A DNA stretch of 64,000 bases from Nitrospira sp. (GTDB taxonomy: Bacteria; Nitrospirota; Nitrospiria; Nitrospirales; Nitrospiraceae), in NCBI GenBank assembly GCA_030123565.1, contig CP126122.1:372001-436000 (forward strand), read 5' to 3'. The translations under genes were made by a program, and so were the position numbers. The stretch's first letter is position 1, and each line of letters begins with the position of its first letter. Under the pieces are notes generated by a model. The model had not been told where the DNA came from and searched no databases. It worked only from the letters and a program-made list of their open reading frames with translations. Below are positions 29,387 through 38,686 of the stretch, in pieces.

Positions 29387-30427
29387 ACGTCTATCGACGC
29401 TGCAAGACATGAACTGCTTCACGGTATCCTCAAGCAGGTTTCCCGCTCGTTTTACCTGACCCTCAACGTGCTGCCGGCGGATGTGCGCGACCAGATGGGA
29501 TTGGCCTATCTCTTTGCGCGCGCCGCCGACACCATCGCCGATACCGATCTGCTGGACCGCGAGCAGCGGCTCGGTTACCTTCGACAGTTTCGGGCGCAGT
29601 TTACCGACGGCCCTGTGCAGCGGAAGGATGTGGAGGCTCTCCAAACCGGGCTGATTCCCCATCAATCAGACTCCGCGGAGCTGGTGCTGCTGCAACGGCT
29701 GGAGGACTGTCTGTCGCTCTACGACGAGTTCGAACCCGGCGATCGAGAACGGATTCGTTGGCTGATGGGGGTATTGCCGGACGGGATGGAGATGGATCTC
29801 ACGCATTTTCAAGGCGGGTCGGCGCAGAATCCGACGGCCTTTCAGACATCGGACGAACTGGATCGCTACACCTATTATGTCGCCGGTTGTGTCGGAGAGT
29901 TCTGGACCCGGATGGTCTGTGCCCATCGTCCGGCGATGGCGCGGTGGGATGTGACGAAGATGTCCGCCGTCGGCGTGCGATTCGGCAAGGGCTTACAGCT
30001 CACGAACATCGTGAAAGACATCGCCCGGGATCTCCATCGTGGCCGCTGCTACGTGCCGGAATCGCTCCTTCGTGAAGCAGGACTCACGCCAGTCGACTTG
30101 TTGAATCCGGAGAGCTTGCCGAAGTTCAGGCCGGTCTTGAATCAGCTGATCAAACAGGCGGTGGAACATTTAGATCAAGGTTGGATCTACACGATGGCGA
30201 TCCCGCGGTTGGAAATTCGCCAGCGCTTGGCCTGCATGTGGCCGATCCTGCTGGCCGGCGAAACGCTCAAGCGCGTGGCGGCCGCGTCCGATCTCCTCGA
30301 TCCCTCCGTCAATGTCAAGGCGCCGCGCGGCGTCGTCTATCGCGTCCTGGCCTTGACCACCTTCACAGGCGCCTGCGGCTACGTCGGTACCGCCTACTGG
30401 GGGCGTCTGCGGAAGCAGATAATCTAG
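29387..30427 (+). CDS. Squalene/phytoene synthase family protein (apparent ACG start)
   Basis: The frame contains the N-terminal block KQVSRSFYLTLNVLPADVRD, the first aspartate-rich site RAADTIADT and the second site TNIVKDIARDL. These bind the diphosphates of two prenyl substrates through magnesium. The conserved SRSF part lies upstream of the first standard start (GTG 29468), so translation must begin earlier. The only suitable place is ACG at 29387, four bases after AGGAGG (29377-29382), giving M-SIDAARHELLHGIL. Head-to-head condensation would make squalene for hopanoids or a carotenoid precursor. The C-terminus has a hydrophobic anchor. Which product is formed is undecided. Confidence 0.82.
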   Translation, partial: TSIDAARHELLHGILKQVSRSFYLTLNVLPADVRDQMGLAYLFARAADTIADTDLLDREQRLGYLRQFRAQFTDGPVQRKDVEALQTGLIPHQSDSAELVLLQRLEDCLSLYDEFEPGDRERIRWLMGVLPDGMEMDLTHFQGGSAQNPTAFQTSDELDRYTYYVAGCVGEFWTRMVCAHRPAMARWDVTKMSAVGVRFGKGLQLTNIVKDIARDLHRGRCYVPESLLREAGLTPVDLLNPESLPKFRPVLNQLIKQAVEHLDQGWIYTMAIPRLEIRQRLACMWPILLAGETLKRVAAASDLLDPSVNVKAPRGVVYRVLALTTFTGACGYVGTAYWGRLRKQII

Positions 30428-30446
30428 ACAGCTTCTTGGTTGCTCA

Positions 30447-31508
30447 ATGAGTAGACAATGCATTTATCCAGGTCCACATAGCGACAAATTCTCGTCCGAG
30501 CATTATCTGCCGGAGGCGATTGGGCGCTTTTCAGGTATGGAACTGTTAGACGATCGTGTCTGCAGAGCCTGTAATACGGAACTGGGTAAGCGGATAGAAA
30601 CCCAGTTTGCTCGTGCTGGTTCCACAGTCTTCTTTCGGTGGCTCATCGGGGTTCAAGGAAAGAATGGCTTGCCTCCCAATCCCTTCTACAGGCGAGCTGC
30701 TGGTGTGGATCCCATAGTAATGATCGGAAGAGCTCCGGGTTGGCAGTATGATTTGCTTTGGGAGATTGAGGCTGGAAGTGAAGACGCCTTTCCACTCCGA
30801 CAAATAGTGTTCGAGCACTCTTTGACTGGTCACCACCCCGTACCTCTGTTAGATCGCATGCGGGGTAACCCAGAAGTGCTTAATCAGCATCTTCGGGAGC
30901 TTGGGATTGAAAGTGCCAAACCAATCCACGTAATTGCTTTGCCGGATGAGATCCCATGGGTTGAAGATCTTGTCCGATCGTTGGGATTTGAGCTTCCAGG
31001 GAACTGGAAAATGACGGAATTTCCTCCGCAACAGATACAGCTTGTTGTGAATGTCAATGTTACGGCTGCATATTTCCGAGCTGTCGCCAAGATAGTCTTT
31101 CACTACATGCTCAAGATGTTTCCTGAATTTACAGGTCATGAGCGGGAGTTTGACGAAATCAAAACTTTCATTTGGGATGGCGGAGAGATTTCTCGCTTTG
31201 TACAGCAGCGCAGAGACCAATTTGTGACAAATTTCCGGATGGGTATGGGGCCTACCAAGTGGATGCATGTCCTCGCAGTGGAAAAAGGTGGTGGGAGTAT
31301 TACCGGCTACGCGCAATTCTTCCTTGGCCCACGCGCGCTATCCCTTCCCTATGCAGTCAAAATTGGGCGTGACCCGTCCCCAATATTGACTAGGCCCCGT
31401 CGGAGGTCTCACATGTATGTAATCCAGGCAGCAAACCCTATGCAGGTGCCCGAGGGTGTTATGGAAGATGCAACTCCTATTAATCATGTCTGGATCCCGT
31501 ATTTTTGA
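30447..31508 (+). CDS. Orphan protein with an N-terminal HNH-like zinc motif
   Basis: A 353-residue protein. The N-terminus has Cys5, then EHYLPEAIGRF with His19 and RVCRACNTELG with Cys39, Cys42 and Asn43. This matches the order of HNH_5-type endonuclease modules (CxxC, EHxxP, CxxCN), except that the second Cys of the first pair is Pro8. The remaining 300 residues show no known domain. The gene is visibly less GC-rich than its neighbours and has codons such as TTA, ATA and AAT more often, suggesting recent transfer. No methylase or other defence gene lies beside it. It may be a nuclease-like accessory protein; the activity is uncertain because of the missing Cys. Confidence 0.6.
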   Translation: MSRQCIYPGPHSDKFSSEHYLPEAIGRFSGMELLDDRVCRACNTELGKRIETQFARAGSTVFFRWLIGVQGKNGLPPNPFYRRAAGVDPIVMIGRAPGWQYDLLWEIEAGSEDAFPLRQIVFEHSLTGHHPVPLLDRMRGNPEVLNQHLRELGIESAKPIHVIALPDEIPWVEDLVRSLGFELPGNWKMTEFPPQQIQLVVNVNVTAAYFRAVAKIVFHYMLKMFPEFTGHEREFDEIKTFIWDGGEISRFVQQRRDQFVTNFRMGMGPTKWMHVLAVEKGGGSITGYAQFFLGPRALSLPYAVKIGRDPSPILTRPRRRSHMYVIQAANPMQVPEGVMEDATPINHVWIPYF

Positions 31509-31770
31509 TGGCGCAGCGTGAGACTTACACGCAGAGTCAGTGACCGCACTTGCCCATCATATGTACCTGCCCAAGGAGCGAGGGAGTCGGAGCGGTTGGT
31601 GGTTGGGGAGAAAATGAAAGGATTCCCCCTTTTCAGGCTCCTCCCTGTGCCGAGGTAGGGGCAAGTGCCATACTGCGCGCATCGACCGAGCACCGCCCTT
31701 AATTTATGCCAAATGAATTCTTGTGTGCGCGGTCTGCGAGCACGGGCGATTGACCCTTACCACGGCGCTC

Positions 31771-32067
31771 CTATTTTTTTTGCGGCTCCAACAGCTTCTC
31801 CCCCTTCTTGAACACCGCATAGATCGCCTGTGACGGGCAGGCGTCCAAACAGAGGCGGCAGCTTTCGAGGCAACGTGAGGGGTCGAACTTGTACGGCGGG
31901 GTCGAGAGCCAGGCGCTGGTCGGGCAAATGGGAACGCAAATGGCTTGATGGGTGCACCGGTCGGGATGGCGCACCAAGTGATCGCGAATGACCATCATGG
32001 GCTTCACTCCTTCGAAGAGACCTTGCGAGAAGATCTCGAACATATTTTTTTGCGGGAGACTGCTCAC
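31771..32067 (-). CDS. Ferredoxin-like protein with one incomplete cluster motif
   Basis: I start at GTG 32067, five bases after AAGGAG and overlapping the previous stop as GTGA. The 98-residue protein has Cys38, Cys44 and Cys48 in RCTHQAICVPICP, and Cys66, Cys70, Cys73 and Cys77 in RCLESCRLCLDACP. The second set fits a 4Fe-4S site. In the first, the Cys normally three residues after the first is Gln, so it should hold a 3Fe-4S cluster or none. It probably works as an electron carrier for a redox enzyme. It is the last of four genes coding for iron-sulfur and Cys-rich proteins. Confidence 0.8.
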   Translation of the reverse strand: MSSLPQKNMFEIFSQGLFEGVKPMMVIRDHLVRHPDRCTHQAICVPICPTSAWLSTPPYKFDPSRCLESCRLCLDACPSQAIYAVFKKGEKLLEPQKK

Positions 32068-32477
32068 GTCCACTCCTTGACCAGCTCTTTGAGCCGCTCT
32101 TTCAATTCCGGGATCTGCTCCATGTTGTTCCGAATCGCGCCGAGAATGTTTTCCAGGCGCGCGGAGCGTTGCGCCTCTTTGTCTTTCTTGAGCAGGTAAT
32201 CATACCCGACATAGGCGTCCCTGTGCCTGGATTCCAGATGGTTACGGCCTGCCTGCAGGGCCTCGTTCAATTCATGCGGCTCTGCCGCCAGCGGCGGGGC
32301 CACGACAAATGAGCCGTCCGTACAGACCAGGACCGCAGCCCCGGCCTTGCTCTTGAGCGGGGTGACGGCTTCCACCGTTTTCCCGATGAGCTGCTTCCAG
32401 TTGTGGAGTAGACCGGGAAAGGCTTTCATGTAAGCCACCTTTTCCATGTTGGCCTTCCATTTCTCGTCGGCTGGCAT
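32064..32477 (-). CDS. Uncharacterised protein in the iron-sulfur operon
   Basis: ATG 32477 begins a 137-residue protein, MPADEKWKANMEKVAYMKAF. A beta-rich middle part (AAVLVCTDGSFVVAPPLA) is followed by long charged helices (KKDKEAQRSARLENILGAI). It has a single Cys, so it is not an iron-sulfur protein itself. It overlaps the ferredoxin gene by four bases and is 36 bases from the 2Fe-2S protein, so it is in the same operon and may be a partner or chaperone of one of them. No family is recognised. Confidence 0.6.
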   Translation of the reverse strand: MPADEKWKANMEKVAYMKAFPGLLHNWKQLIGKTVEAVTPLKSKAGAAVLVCTDGSFVVAPPLAAEPHELNEALQAGRNHLESRHRDAYVGYDYLLKKDKEAQRSARLENILGAIRNNMEQIPELKERLKELVKEWT

Positions 32478-32513
32478 AGAGACCTCGCGATACGTCGGGA
32501 GATGTGAAGGGGC

Positions 32514-32864
32514 TCAGGCTTTCAATGGAGAGAGGAGCGGAGGCGTGGATTGACCGGGCATTAGGAGTCGTTCGACCGGTTCTCCCTTCATGATGTGGCG
32601 CTCCATGATTTCCTTCACGTCTGTCTCGGAAGTGACGCGATACCAGACGCCTTCGGGATAGACGACCACGCTCGGTCCCTGCGCGCAATAGTCCAGACAA
32701 CCGGCTTTGTTGGCGCGGACGATCCCTTTCAGATTGAGTCGTTTCGCCTCTTGCTTGAAGCAGGCGTGCAGCGCTTCGGAACCGAGTTTGGAGCAGCTGC
32801 CGCGCGGGTCATCCTGTTCCCGTTTGTTGGTGCAGACGAAAATGTGTCGCTGGTAACCGGTCAC
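32514..32864 (-). CDS. Thioredoxin-like [2Fe-2S] ferredoxin
   Basis: A 116-residue protein with Cys11 (IFVCTNKR), Cys24 (RGSCSKLG), Cys56 and Cys60 (KAGCLDYCAQGP), the spacing of Shethna-type 2Fe-2S ferredoxins with a thioredoxin fold. These are related to the NuoE and hydrogenase small electron-entry subunits. It would carry one electron at low potential. The C-terminal 25 residues (ERLLMPGQSTPPLLSPL) are an extension. Its partner is unknown; the operon has no oxidoreductase catalytic subunit. Confidence 0.88.
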   Translation of the reverse strand: MTGYQRHIFVCTNKREQDDPRGSCSKLGSEALHACFKQEAKRLNLKGIVRANKAGCLDYCAQGPSVVVYPEGVWYRVTSETDVKEIMERHIMKGEPVERLLMPGQSTPPLLSPLKA

Positions 32865-32900
32865 GCAATAGGTTCCTAGATCGTCGTCGGTCGTGAGTGT

Positions 32901-33269
32901 TTAAGCATGGGCATGAAACTGCTCGATCAAGTGTTTGACCTCCGCCTGGTTGAGGAGCGGTGAGCCGGCGGCCTGCGTCTTCGCGAGGGCGGCGATTTCC
33001 TGCAACCGCAGCTGGGCGCGTTGTTTTGCTTCCGGTTCCGACAGGGCGGAGGCCTCTCCCTTGGCGAGCTTGTCGAATTCCATTCGGATATCGCGAAAAT
33101 CGCGTTGCAGATTCTTCATCATCGAACAGGATTCGCAATACCACTTCGGACTTTGATCCGAGGAGGGCGAGAGCCGGTCATAGGTACGTCCGAAAAAGTC
33201 TTTGCCCAGAGACAGTTTCATCAAGGTCGTCCCAGTGGCATTGCAAGCGTTGCAGGATCCGGCATCCAT
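32901..33269 (-). CDS. Small protein with two CxxC pairs, probable zinc ribbon
   Basis: A 122-residue protein with Cys6 and Cys9 ([10 protein letters not shown]) and a second pair in [13 protein letters not shown] about 40 residues later, the layout of a zinc ribbon. A long helical region follows, possibly a coiled coil, ending [10 protein letters not shown]. It is the first gene of the four-gene cluster and 36 bases before the 2Fe-2S ferredoxin. A metal-binding regulatory or assembly role is possible. I do not know the family. Confidence 0.6.
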   Translation of the reverse strand: MDAGSCNACNATGTTLMKLSLGKDFFGRTYDRLSPSSDQSPKWYCESCSMMKNLQRDFRDIRMEFDKLAKGEASALSEPEAKQRAQLRLQEIAALAKTQAAGSPLLNQAEVKHLIEQFHAHA

Positions 33270-33444
33270 GCGCGAGGTGCTCCTCTAAACTGAATGGTCG
33301 CGAGCTCGCTGATCGATAGACCGCGAATCTTACCGCACTGTTCTTTGTTGTCGCAAGGTGGTCCGTGGGGCAGGCAGGCCACCGCCGTCTTCCATGTATA
33401 ATGTGGGTGTCCGGGTGAACCGGTCGGAGTGGAAGGAGGGGGCC

Positions 33445-34548
33445 ATGCGCATCGGTGTCCCGAAAGAAATCAAGGATCATGAGTATCGGGTGGGGCTGAC
33501 GCCGGACGGCGTCCGCCGGTTGCGGCAAGCAGGGCATCAGGTCTGGCTGGAGCCCTCGGCGGGGCAAGGCAGCGGCTTTTCGGACGAGGCCTATCGTCAA
33601 GCCGGCGCCCAGGTGGCTCGCTCCAAAGAAGAGGTTTTTCGGCAGGCCGAACTGATCGTCAAGGTCAAGGAACCGCAATTGTCCGAGTGCGCGCTCTTTC
33701 GACCGGGGCAGGTGCTCTTCACCTACTTGCACCTGGCATCGTTGCCGGATTTGACCAAGGCGTTGCTGGCCTCGAACATCACGGCCGTCGCCTACGAAAC
33801 AGTCGAAGCCAGAGACGGCAGTCTGCCGATGTTGCGGCCGATGAGCGAGATCGCCGGCCGGTTGGCTGTGCAGGTGGGGGCGCAGTACCTGAGCGTGGTC
33901 CAAGGAGGGCGAGGCCTGTTGCTGGCCGGTGTTCCCGGTGTCCCGCCCGGTCATGTCGTGGTGTTGGGAGCGGGAGTCGTAGGGACGTCCGCCGTCAGGA
34001 TTGCCGTCGGCATGGGGGCGCGGGTCACGGTAATCAACCTGGATCTCGACCGCTTGCGATTGCTCGACGATCTCTACGGCGGACGTATTGCGACCTGTGC
34101 GGCGACGGAATCGGCGATCGAACGCGCCGTGGTGGAGGCCGACCTTGTGATCGGAGCGGTACTGGTGCCGGGAGCGCGGGCCCCGAAAGTCGTGTCGCGC
34201 AGCGTGCTGGCGCGCATGAAACCGGGCTCCGTGATCGTGGACGTCGCGGTGGATCAGGGTGGCTGCTGTGAAACGACCAGGCCGACGACCCACTCGGATC
34301 CCGTGTATGTCGTGGACGGAGTGCTCCATTACTGTGTGCCGAATATGCCCGGCATCGTTCCCCATACGTCCACCCTGGCATTGACCAACGCGACCCTCCC
34401 ATATATCGTTCGCCTGGCATCGGACGGGCTCGAGCGCGCCATTCGATCCGACCTCGGCCTTGCCAAGGGTGTGAACGTGATGAACGGCCAGGTAACGTGC
34501 CAAGGGGTGGCCGACGCACATGGCTTGCGTTTTACCCCCATCTTGTAA
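33445..34548 (+). CDS. ald: Alanine dehydrogenase
   Basis: ATG 33445 is preceded by GGAAGGAGG. The 367-residue protein, near the usual 370, begins [20 protein letters not shown], the family signature with the substrate-binding Arg. It contains KVKEPQ with the pyruvate-binding Lys, the catalytic His in LFTYLHLA, the NAD-binding [18 protein letters not shown], and [20 protein letters not shown] near the active site. It interconverts alanine and pyruvate plus ammonia with NAD. It is a single gene, divergent from the iron-sulfur operon and followed by tRNA-Pro. Confidence 0.95.
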   Translation: MRIGVPKEIKDHEYRVGLTPDGVRRLRQAGHQVWLEPSAGQGSGFSDEAYRQAGAQVARSKEEVFRQAELIVKVKEPQLSECALFRPGQVLFTYLHLASLPDLTKALLASNITAVAYETVEARDGSLPMLRPMSEIAGRLAVQVGAQYLSVVQGGRGLLLAGVPGVPPGHVVVLGAGVVGTSAVRIAVGMGARVTVINLDLDRLRLLDDLYGGRIATCAATESAIERAVVEADLVIGAVLVPGARAPKVVSRSVLARMKPGSVIVDVAVDQGGCCETTRPTTHSDPVYVVDGVLHYCVPNMPGIVPHTSTLALTNATLPYIVRLASDGLERAIRSDLGLAKGVNVMNGQVTCQGVADAHGLRFTPIL

Positions 34549-34582
34549 GACAATCCGAACCTCGTTTTCGTTTCTGCCCGGT

Positions 34583-35075
<493 letters not shown>

Positions 35076-35363
35076 ATGACTGAGGCAGGCGAACTGGTGC
35101 GCGCAAAAATTCTTGTCAGTGGCCATGTGCAGGGGGTCGGTTATCGCGCCTTTACCCGCCGGGTGGCGACATCGCGCGGACTGACCGGTGGCGTGGAGAA
35201 TCTCGATAGCGGGCAGGTTGCATTGGAGGTCGAGGGGAGCAGGGATGCACTCGAGGAGCTTCTGGTAGACCTCAAGAGGGGACCGGTCGGGGCGCGTGTC
35301 ACGCAGGTACAGGTGGAGTGGAGTCCCGCCACGGGCCGGTATCACGACTTTACGATTTGGTAG
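35076..35363 (+). CDS. acyP: Acylphosphatase
   Basis: A 95-residue protein, the usual size. [20 protein letters not shown] is the acylphosphatase signature with the phosphate-binding Arg, and [15 protein letters not shown] carries the catalytic Asn. It hydrolyses acyl phosphates such as 1,3-bisphosphoglycerate in the cytoplasm. It lies 15 bases upstream of the sigma factor gene and is probably co-transcribed with it, although no functional link is evident. Confidence 0.93.
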   Translation: MTEAGELVRAKILVSGHVQGVGYRAFTRRVATSRGLTGGVENLDSGQVALEVEGSRDALEELLVDLKRGPVGARVTQVQVEWSPATGRYHDFTIW

Positions 35364-35377
35364 CAGGTCACGACGTT

Positions 35378-36376
35378 ATGGCTCGACGCGCAACAGTTCG
35401 GCAGAATGATCCGGTGAATCCGCCCGTCTCGATTCGTCATCCGCGCGCCGCCCGCAGTGAAGAAGACGAGGATGCGGAGCCGCAAGCAGGCTCCGAGGCG
35501 GAAGAAATCGGAGGGGAGCATCGTCCGGAGCAATCGGAACGGTCGGAAGGCCTCGACACGATCAAGAGTTACTTGCGTGAGGTGCGCCGGTCGACCCTCT
35601 TGAATTTCAAACAGGAACAGTCTTTGGGCAAGCGGGTCATGGCCGGCGATGAGGCGGCCCGCCAGCAGATGATCGAATCCAATCTTCGTTTGGTCATCAG
35701 CATCGGGAAGCGCTACATGAACCGCGGATTCCCCTTTGCCGATATCGTCGAAGAAGGCAATCTCGGCTTGATCAAAGCCGTGGAGAAGTTCAATTACAAA
35801 CGCGGGTTCCGCTTCAGTACCTACGCCTCCTGGTGGATCAGACAGTTCATCGAGCGAGCCATCATCAACCAGGGCAAACTGGTTCGATTGCCGGTTCACG
35901 TCGTGGAGCGGTTGAATCGCTACCTGGGTAAAGTCGAGCAGCTGGTGCATGAGTTGGGGCGGGAACCTCGGGTGGACGAGGTGGCGGCCAAGCTGAAGAC
36001 CAGCGAAGCGGAAGTCGAGGACCTGAAGCAATTGGTCCGGACCACCTGCTCGCTCGACAGTCCCATCAGCGATCGGCAAGATACGTTTTTGCGGGACGTG
36101 ATCGAAGACCCCCTCTGCCTCTCTCCGGCGGAAACCACCGAAGGAGTCATGAGACGGGCGGAACTCATGGCCTGGGTGAAGGAGTTGCCGGAAAAGGAAC
36201 ACACGGTGGTGTTGGCGCGGTTTGGACTTGACGGAGCCGAGGCGCGAACGTTAGAAGAGATCGGTCGCGAGATGGGGCTGACCCGCGAGCGGGTTCGCCA
36301 GATCGAGACGGCCGCGCTGGTCAGGCTCCGCAGGATCATTGAACGGAAAACCATGAAGCGGGCGGATCTCCTATGA
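35378..36376 (+). CDS. Sigma-70 family RNA polymerase sigma factor (RpoS/RpoD-like, group 2)
   Basis: ATG 35378 gives 332 residues. After an acidic N-terminus ([14 protein letters not shown]) come region 1.2 ([16 protein letters not shown]), region 2 with [20 protein letters not shown] and the -10 recognition helix [17 protein letters not shown], region 3 ([15 protein letters not shown]), and region 4 with [20 protein letters not shown], the -35 recognition helix. Region 1.1 and the large insertion of the primary sigma are missing. It is therefore an alternative, RpoS-like sigma, presumably for stress or stationary phase. It is followed 24 bases later by apt. Confidence 0.9.
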   Translation: MARRATVRQNDPVNPPVSIRHPRAARSEEDEDAEPQAGSEAEEIGGEHRPEQSERSEGLDTIKSYLREVRRSTLLNFKQEQSLGKRVMAGDEAARQQMIESNLRLVISIGKRYMNRGFPFADIVEEGNLGLIKAVEKFNYKRGFRFSTYASWWIRQFIERAIINQGKLVRLPVHVVERLNRYLGKVEQLVHELGREPRVDEVAAKLKTSEAEVEDLKQLVRTTCSLDSPISDRQDTFLRDVIEDPLCLSPAETTEGVMRRAELMAWVKELPEKEHTVVLARFGLDGAEARTLEEIGREMGLTRERVRQIETAALVRLRRIIERKTMKRADLL

Positions 36377-36400
36377 GAACCTCCCGCTCCGATCGCACCC

Positions 36401-36916
36401 ATGAACTACAAGGCCCTCATCCGAGAAGTCCCAGACTTTCCTAAGCCCGGCATTCTGTTCTACGACATCACCACCCTCCTGAAAGACGCACAAGCCTTCC
36501 GTACGATCGCCGATGAGCTGACCACCAGGTACCAGGGGCAGCGTATCGCCAAGGTCATCGGCATCGAATCGCGGGGCTTTATCATGGGCGGGACATTGGC
36601 CGCTCGCCTCGGCGCCGGGTTCGTCCCGGTGCGAAAGCCAGGCAAACTCCCGGCCGATATTTTCGAGGTCAAATATAACCTTGAGTACGGGTCCAATGCC
36701 CTGGCGATCCATCGGGATGCGGTGGCGATCGGGGAACGGGTCCTCATCGTGGATGACCTGTTGGCCACGGGGGGGACTGCGGCGGCGACGGTCCACCTCG
36801 TCCGCCAACTCGGCGGGGAAATAGCCGGGTTGGATTTCCTGGTCGAGTTGAAAGGCCTGAAGGGGCGCGACCGACTGGCCGGCTATGACGTGCATTCGAT
36901 GATCGTCTATCCATGA
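36401..36916 (+). CDS. apt: Adenine phosphoribosyltransferase
   Basis: A 171-residue protein with the Apt N-terminus ([20 protein letters not shown]), the hood segment [22 protein letters not shown], and the PRPP-binding loop [14 protein letters not shown]. It salvages adenine by transfer onto PRPP, giving AMP. Length is normal for the family. The stop is followed within four bases by a perfect 16-base palindrome. It is probably in the acyP-sigma-apt transcript. Confidence 0.95.
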   Translation: MNYKALIREVPDFPKPGILFYDITTLLKDAQAFRTIADELTTRYQGQRIAKVIGIESRGFIMGGTLAARLGAGFVPVRKPGKLPADIFEVKYNLEYGSNALAIHRDAVAIGERVLIVDDLLATGGTAAATVHLVRQLGGEIAGLDFLVELKGLKGRDRLAGYDVHSMIVYP

Positions 36917-36919
36917 AGC

Positions 36920-36935
36920 CCCCAAGATCTTGGGG
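36920..36935 (+). terminator. Palindrome after apt, possible terminator stem
   Basis: CCCCAAGATCTTGGGG is a perfect 16-base palindrome immediately after the apt stop codon. In RNA it would form a short hairpin. There is no T-rich tail (AGCTAAGTACTT follows), so rho-independent termination is doubtful; it could instead stabilise the mRNA end. Confidence 0.3.
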
Positions 36936-37022
36936 AGCTAAGTACTTGTCAAACGATGTGTAGCGTGATATATCAGCCGAACTTTTTCGCCTTGCACTCA
37001 TCACGAAAGGTCATGAGACTCT

Positions 37023-37598
37023 ATGGCGACGAAAGTCCATGCGAAGAAAAAAACACCAACGACGAAAGCGAAAGCCGCCGCTCCTGAAAAACCCGCTGTG
37101 AAAGAGCGCCCGGCGCCGGTACCCACTATGGCTGAAAAAGACGAAGACAGTGTCGCCGCGCGTGTTGTGGCGGCCCTCACGCTCAAGGAAACTCCCAAGG
37201 AACGCGAAGAGCGCCAGCGCCGGCGGGAAGTCTTGCAGCGGATGTTGCTCGGCAAGCGCCAGGAAATCATTCGGGAAATCGAAGGCAACCTCGGGCAATC
37301 GCTGACCGAAGACCAGCAGCGCCGGCTGGAATCGGCCCGGGACGTGGGGGATCAAGCCCTCATGGACCTGGAGCGCGAGCTCGGCATCTCGTTGATGGAG
37401 ATGCGGAACCGGAAGCGCCAGGCGATCGACGAAGCCTTGACGCGGCTGAACGAGGGCACCTACGGGATTTGCGCGGAATGCGGCATCGAGGTCAGCGAGA
37501 AACGGCTGGAGGCGGTGCCGTTCGCCAAGCTCTGTGTCCAATGCCAGTCCCGGCAAGAACTGCTTGAGAAGATCGAGAAGGAGGAGGATCGCGACTAG
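37023..37598 (+). CDS. DksA/TraR-family zinc finger protein
   Basis: A 191-residue protein with a Lys/Ala/Pro-rich basic N-terminus of about 35 residues (KVHAKKKTPTTKAKAAAPE), a long coiled coil (about 60-140), and a C4 zinc finger GICAECG and LCVQCQS near the end. DksA proteins enter the RNA polymerase secondary channel and work with ppGpp. The coiled-coil tip acidic residues typical of DksA (D..DxA) read RDVGDQALMD here, so an active tip is possible. The basic N-terminal tail is an unusual addition. Confidence 0.88.
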   Translation: MATKVHAKKKTPTTKAKAAAPEKPAVKERPAPVPTMAEKDEDSVAARVVAALTLKETPKEREERQRRREVLQRMLLGKRQEIIREIEGNLGQSLTEDQQRRLESARDVGDQALMDLERELGISLMEMRNRKRQAIDEALTRLNEGTYGICAECGIEVSEKRLEAVPFAKLCVQCQSRQELLEKIEKEEDRD

Positions 37599-37713
37599 CC
37601 CTCTCGTGGCTGCCGCATCCGTTCTCCGGTTCACGTGTTCCTGCTGCACGGTCGATGCACCGTGACAGACCATCTTGCCGCCGGTCTGACCTTCCTGCTC
37701 CCTCTCTGTGCCT

Positions 37714-38412
37714 ATGAACCACGACGCTCCGAAGGCAGTCGTCTTACTCAGCGGCGGGTTGGATTCCACCGTGACTGCCGCAATAGCCAAGCAGGATGGG
37801 TTTCAGCTCTATTGCCTGACAGTGTCTTACAGGCAACGCCATCTGGTCGAAGTCGAGCGGGCGCGGGCAGTGGCTGGAGTGCTAGGCGCCGCGGGCCATG
37901 TCGTGTTGGAGGTGAACCTGAGGGCCTTGGGCAGGTCGGCCCTTACGGATGATGTGGAGGTTCCCAAGGATCGCACAGAAGAGGAACGGGCCGGTGCGAT
38001 TCCCGTCACCTATGTGCCGGCGCGCAATACGATTTTCTTGTCGCTGGCCCTCGCCTATGCGGAAACGCTCGATGCGCAGACGATCTATTTCGGGGCCAAT
38101 GTCCTGGACTATTCCGGCTATCCTGATTGCAGGCCTGAGTTTATTCGCGCGTTCGAGACGGTCGCCCGCCTGGGGACCAAGATGGGCGTCGCAGGCCGTG
38201 CGATCGAGGTGCGCGCACCGCTGCTGATGCAGTCGAAGGCCGAGATCGTGCGGCGAGGCCGGGACCTCCGGGTTCCCTTCGAGCTGACGCACAGTTGTTA
38301 TGATCCCGGAGCCGGACATGTCGCCTGCGGCCGGTGCGACAGTTGCCGGATCAGGCGGGAAGGGTTCCGGCAGGCGGGAGTTGTGGATCCTGTCCCCTAT
38401 GCGATACCCTAG
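37714..38412 (+). CDS. queC: 7-cyano-7-deazaguanine synthase
   Basis: I use ATG 37714 (MNHDAPKAVVLLSGGLDST) rather than GTG two codons earlier. The 232-residue protein has the PP-loop SGGLDST, PARNTIFLSLALAYAE, the substrate region GANVLDYSGYPDCRPEFI, and the zinc site in CYDPGAGHVACGRCDSC. QueC makes preQ0, the precursor of queuosine in tRNA and of some DNA modifications. No other queuosine gene is in the window. A small membrane protein and a cytochrome follow in the same direction. Confidence 0.95.
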   Translation: MNHDAPKAVVLLSGGLDSTVTAAIAKQDGFQLYCLTVSYRQRHLVEVERARAVAGVLGAAGHVVLEVNLRALGRSALTDDVEVPKDRTEEERAGAIPVTYVPARNTIFLSLALAYAETLDAQTIYFGANVLDYSGYPDCRPEFIRAFETVARLGTKMGVAGRAIEVRAPLLMQSKAEIVRRGRDLRVPFELTHSCYDPGAGHVACGRCDSCRIRREGFRQAGVVDPVPYAIP

Positions 38413-38509
38413 CAACGAAGTCGTGGGAATCTGTCGGTCTGATGATCGAGAGATTCGAATGGAAGGCATCGACACATCGTCGAAACAACACATCAACGGA
38501 TAACGAGTC

Positions 38510-38686
38510 ATGACACCTGAAGAGTTCTTCATGTATCTGATCATCGCCCTGGTGATCGTGACCCCGATCGGCGCGCGCCTCTATCGGCGTTTGACGTTGA
38601 ATCGCACGACGCAGATGCTGCGCGAGCAATTGAACCAATCACAGGGAAGTCGATCGACGACCACCCCGCCGGAGCCGCCACGATGA
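38510..38686 (+). CDS. 58-residue single-helix membrane protein
   Basis: ATG 38510 opens a short frame: MTPEEFFMYLIIALVIVTPI, a membrane helix, then a positively charged cytoplasmic part (ARLYRRLTLNRTTQML) and a Ser/Pro-rich end. Its stop overlaps the start of the cytochrome gene by ATGA (38683-38686), indicating translational coupling. Such small one-helix proteins often accompany cytochromes as assembly or anchoring factors, but this one has no recognised family. Confidence 0.7.
   Translation: MTPEEFFMYLIIALVIVTPIGARLYRRLTLNRTTQMLREQLNQSQGSRSTTTPPEPPR

Noticed and set aside
36920-36935. Certain rho-independent terminator after apt
   Set aside because: The stem is perfect but there is no following T-run, so it is listed only as a possible structure.
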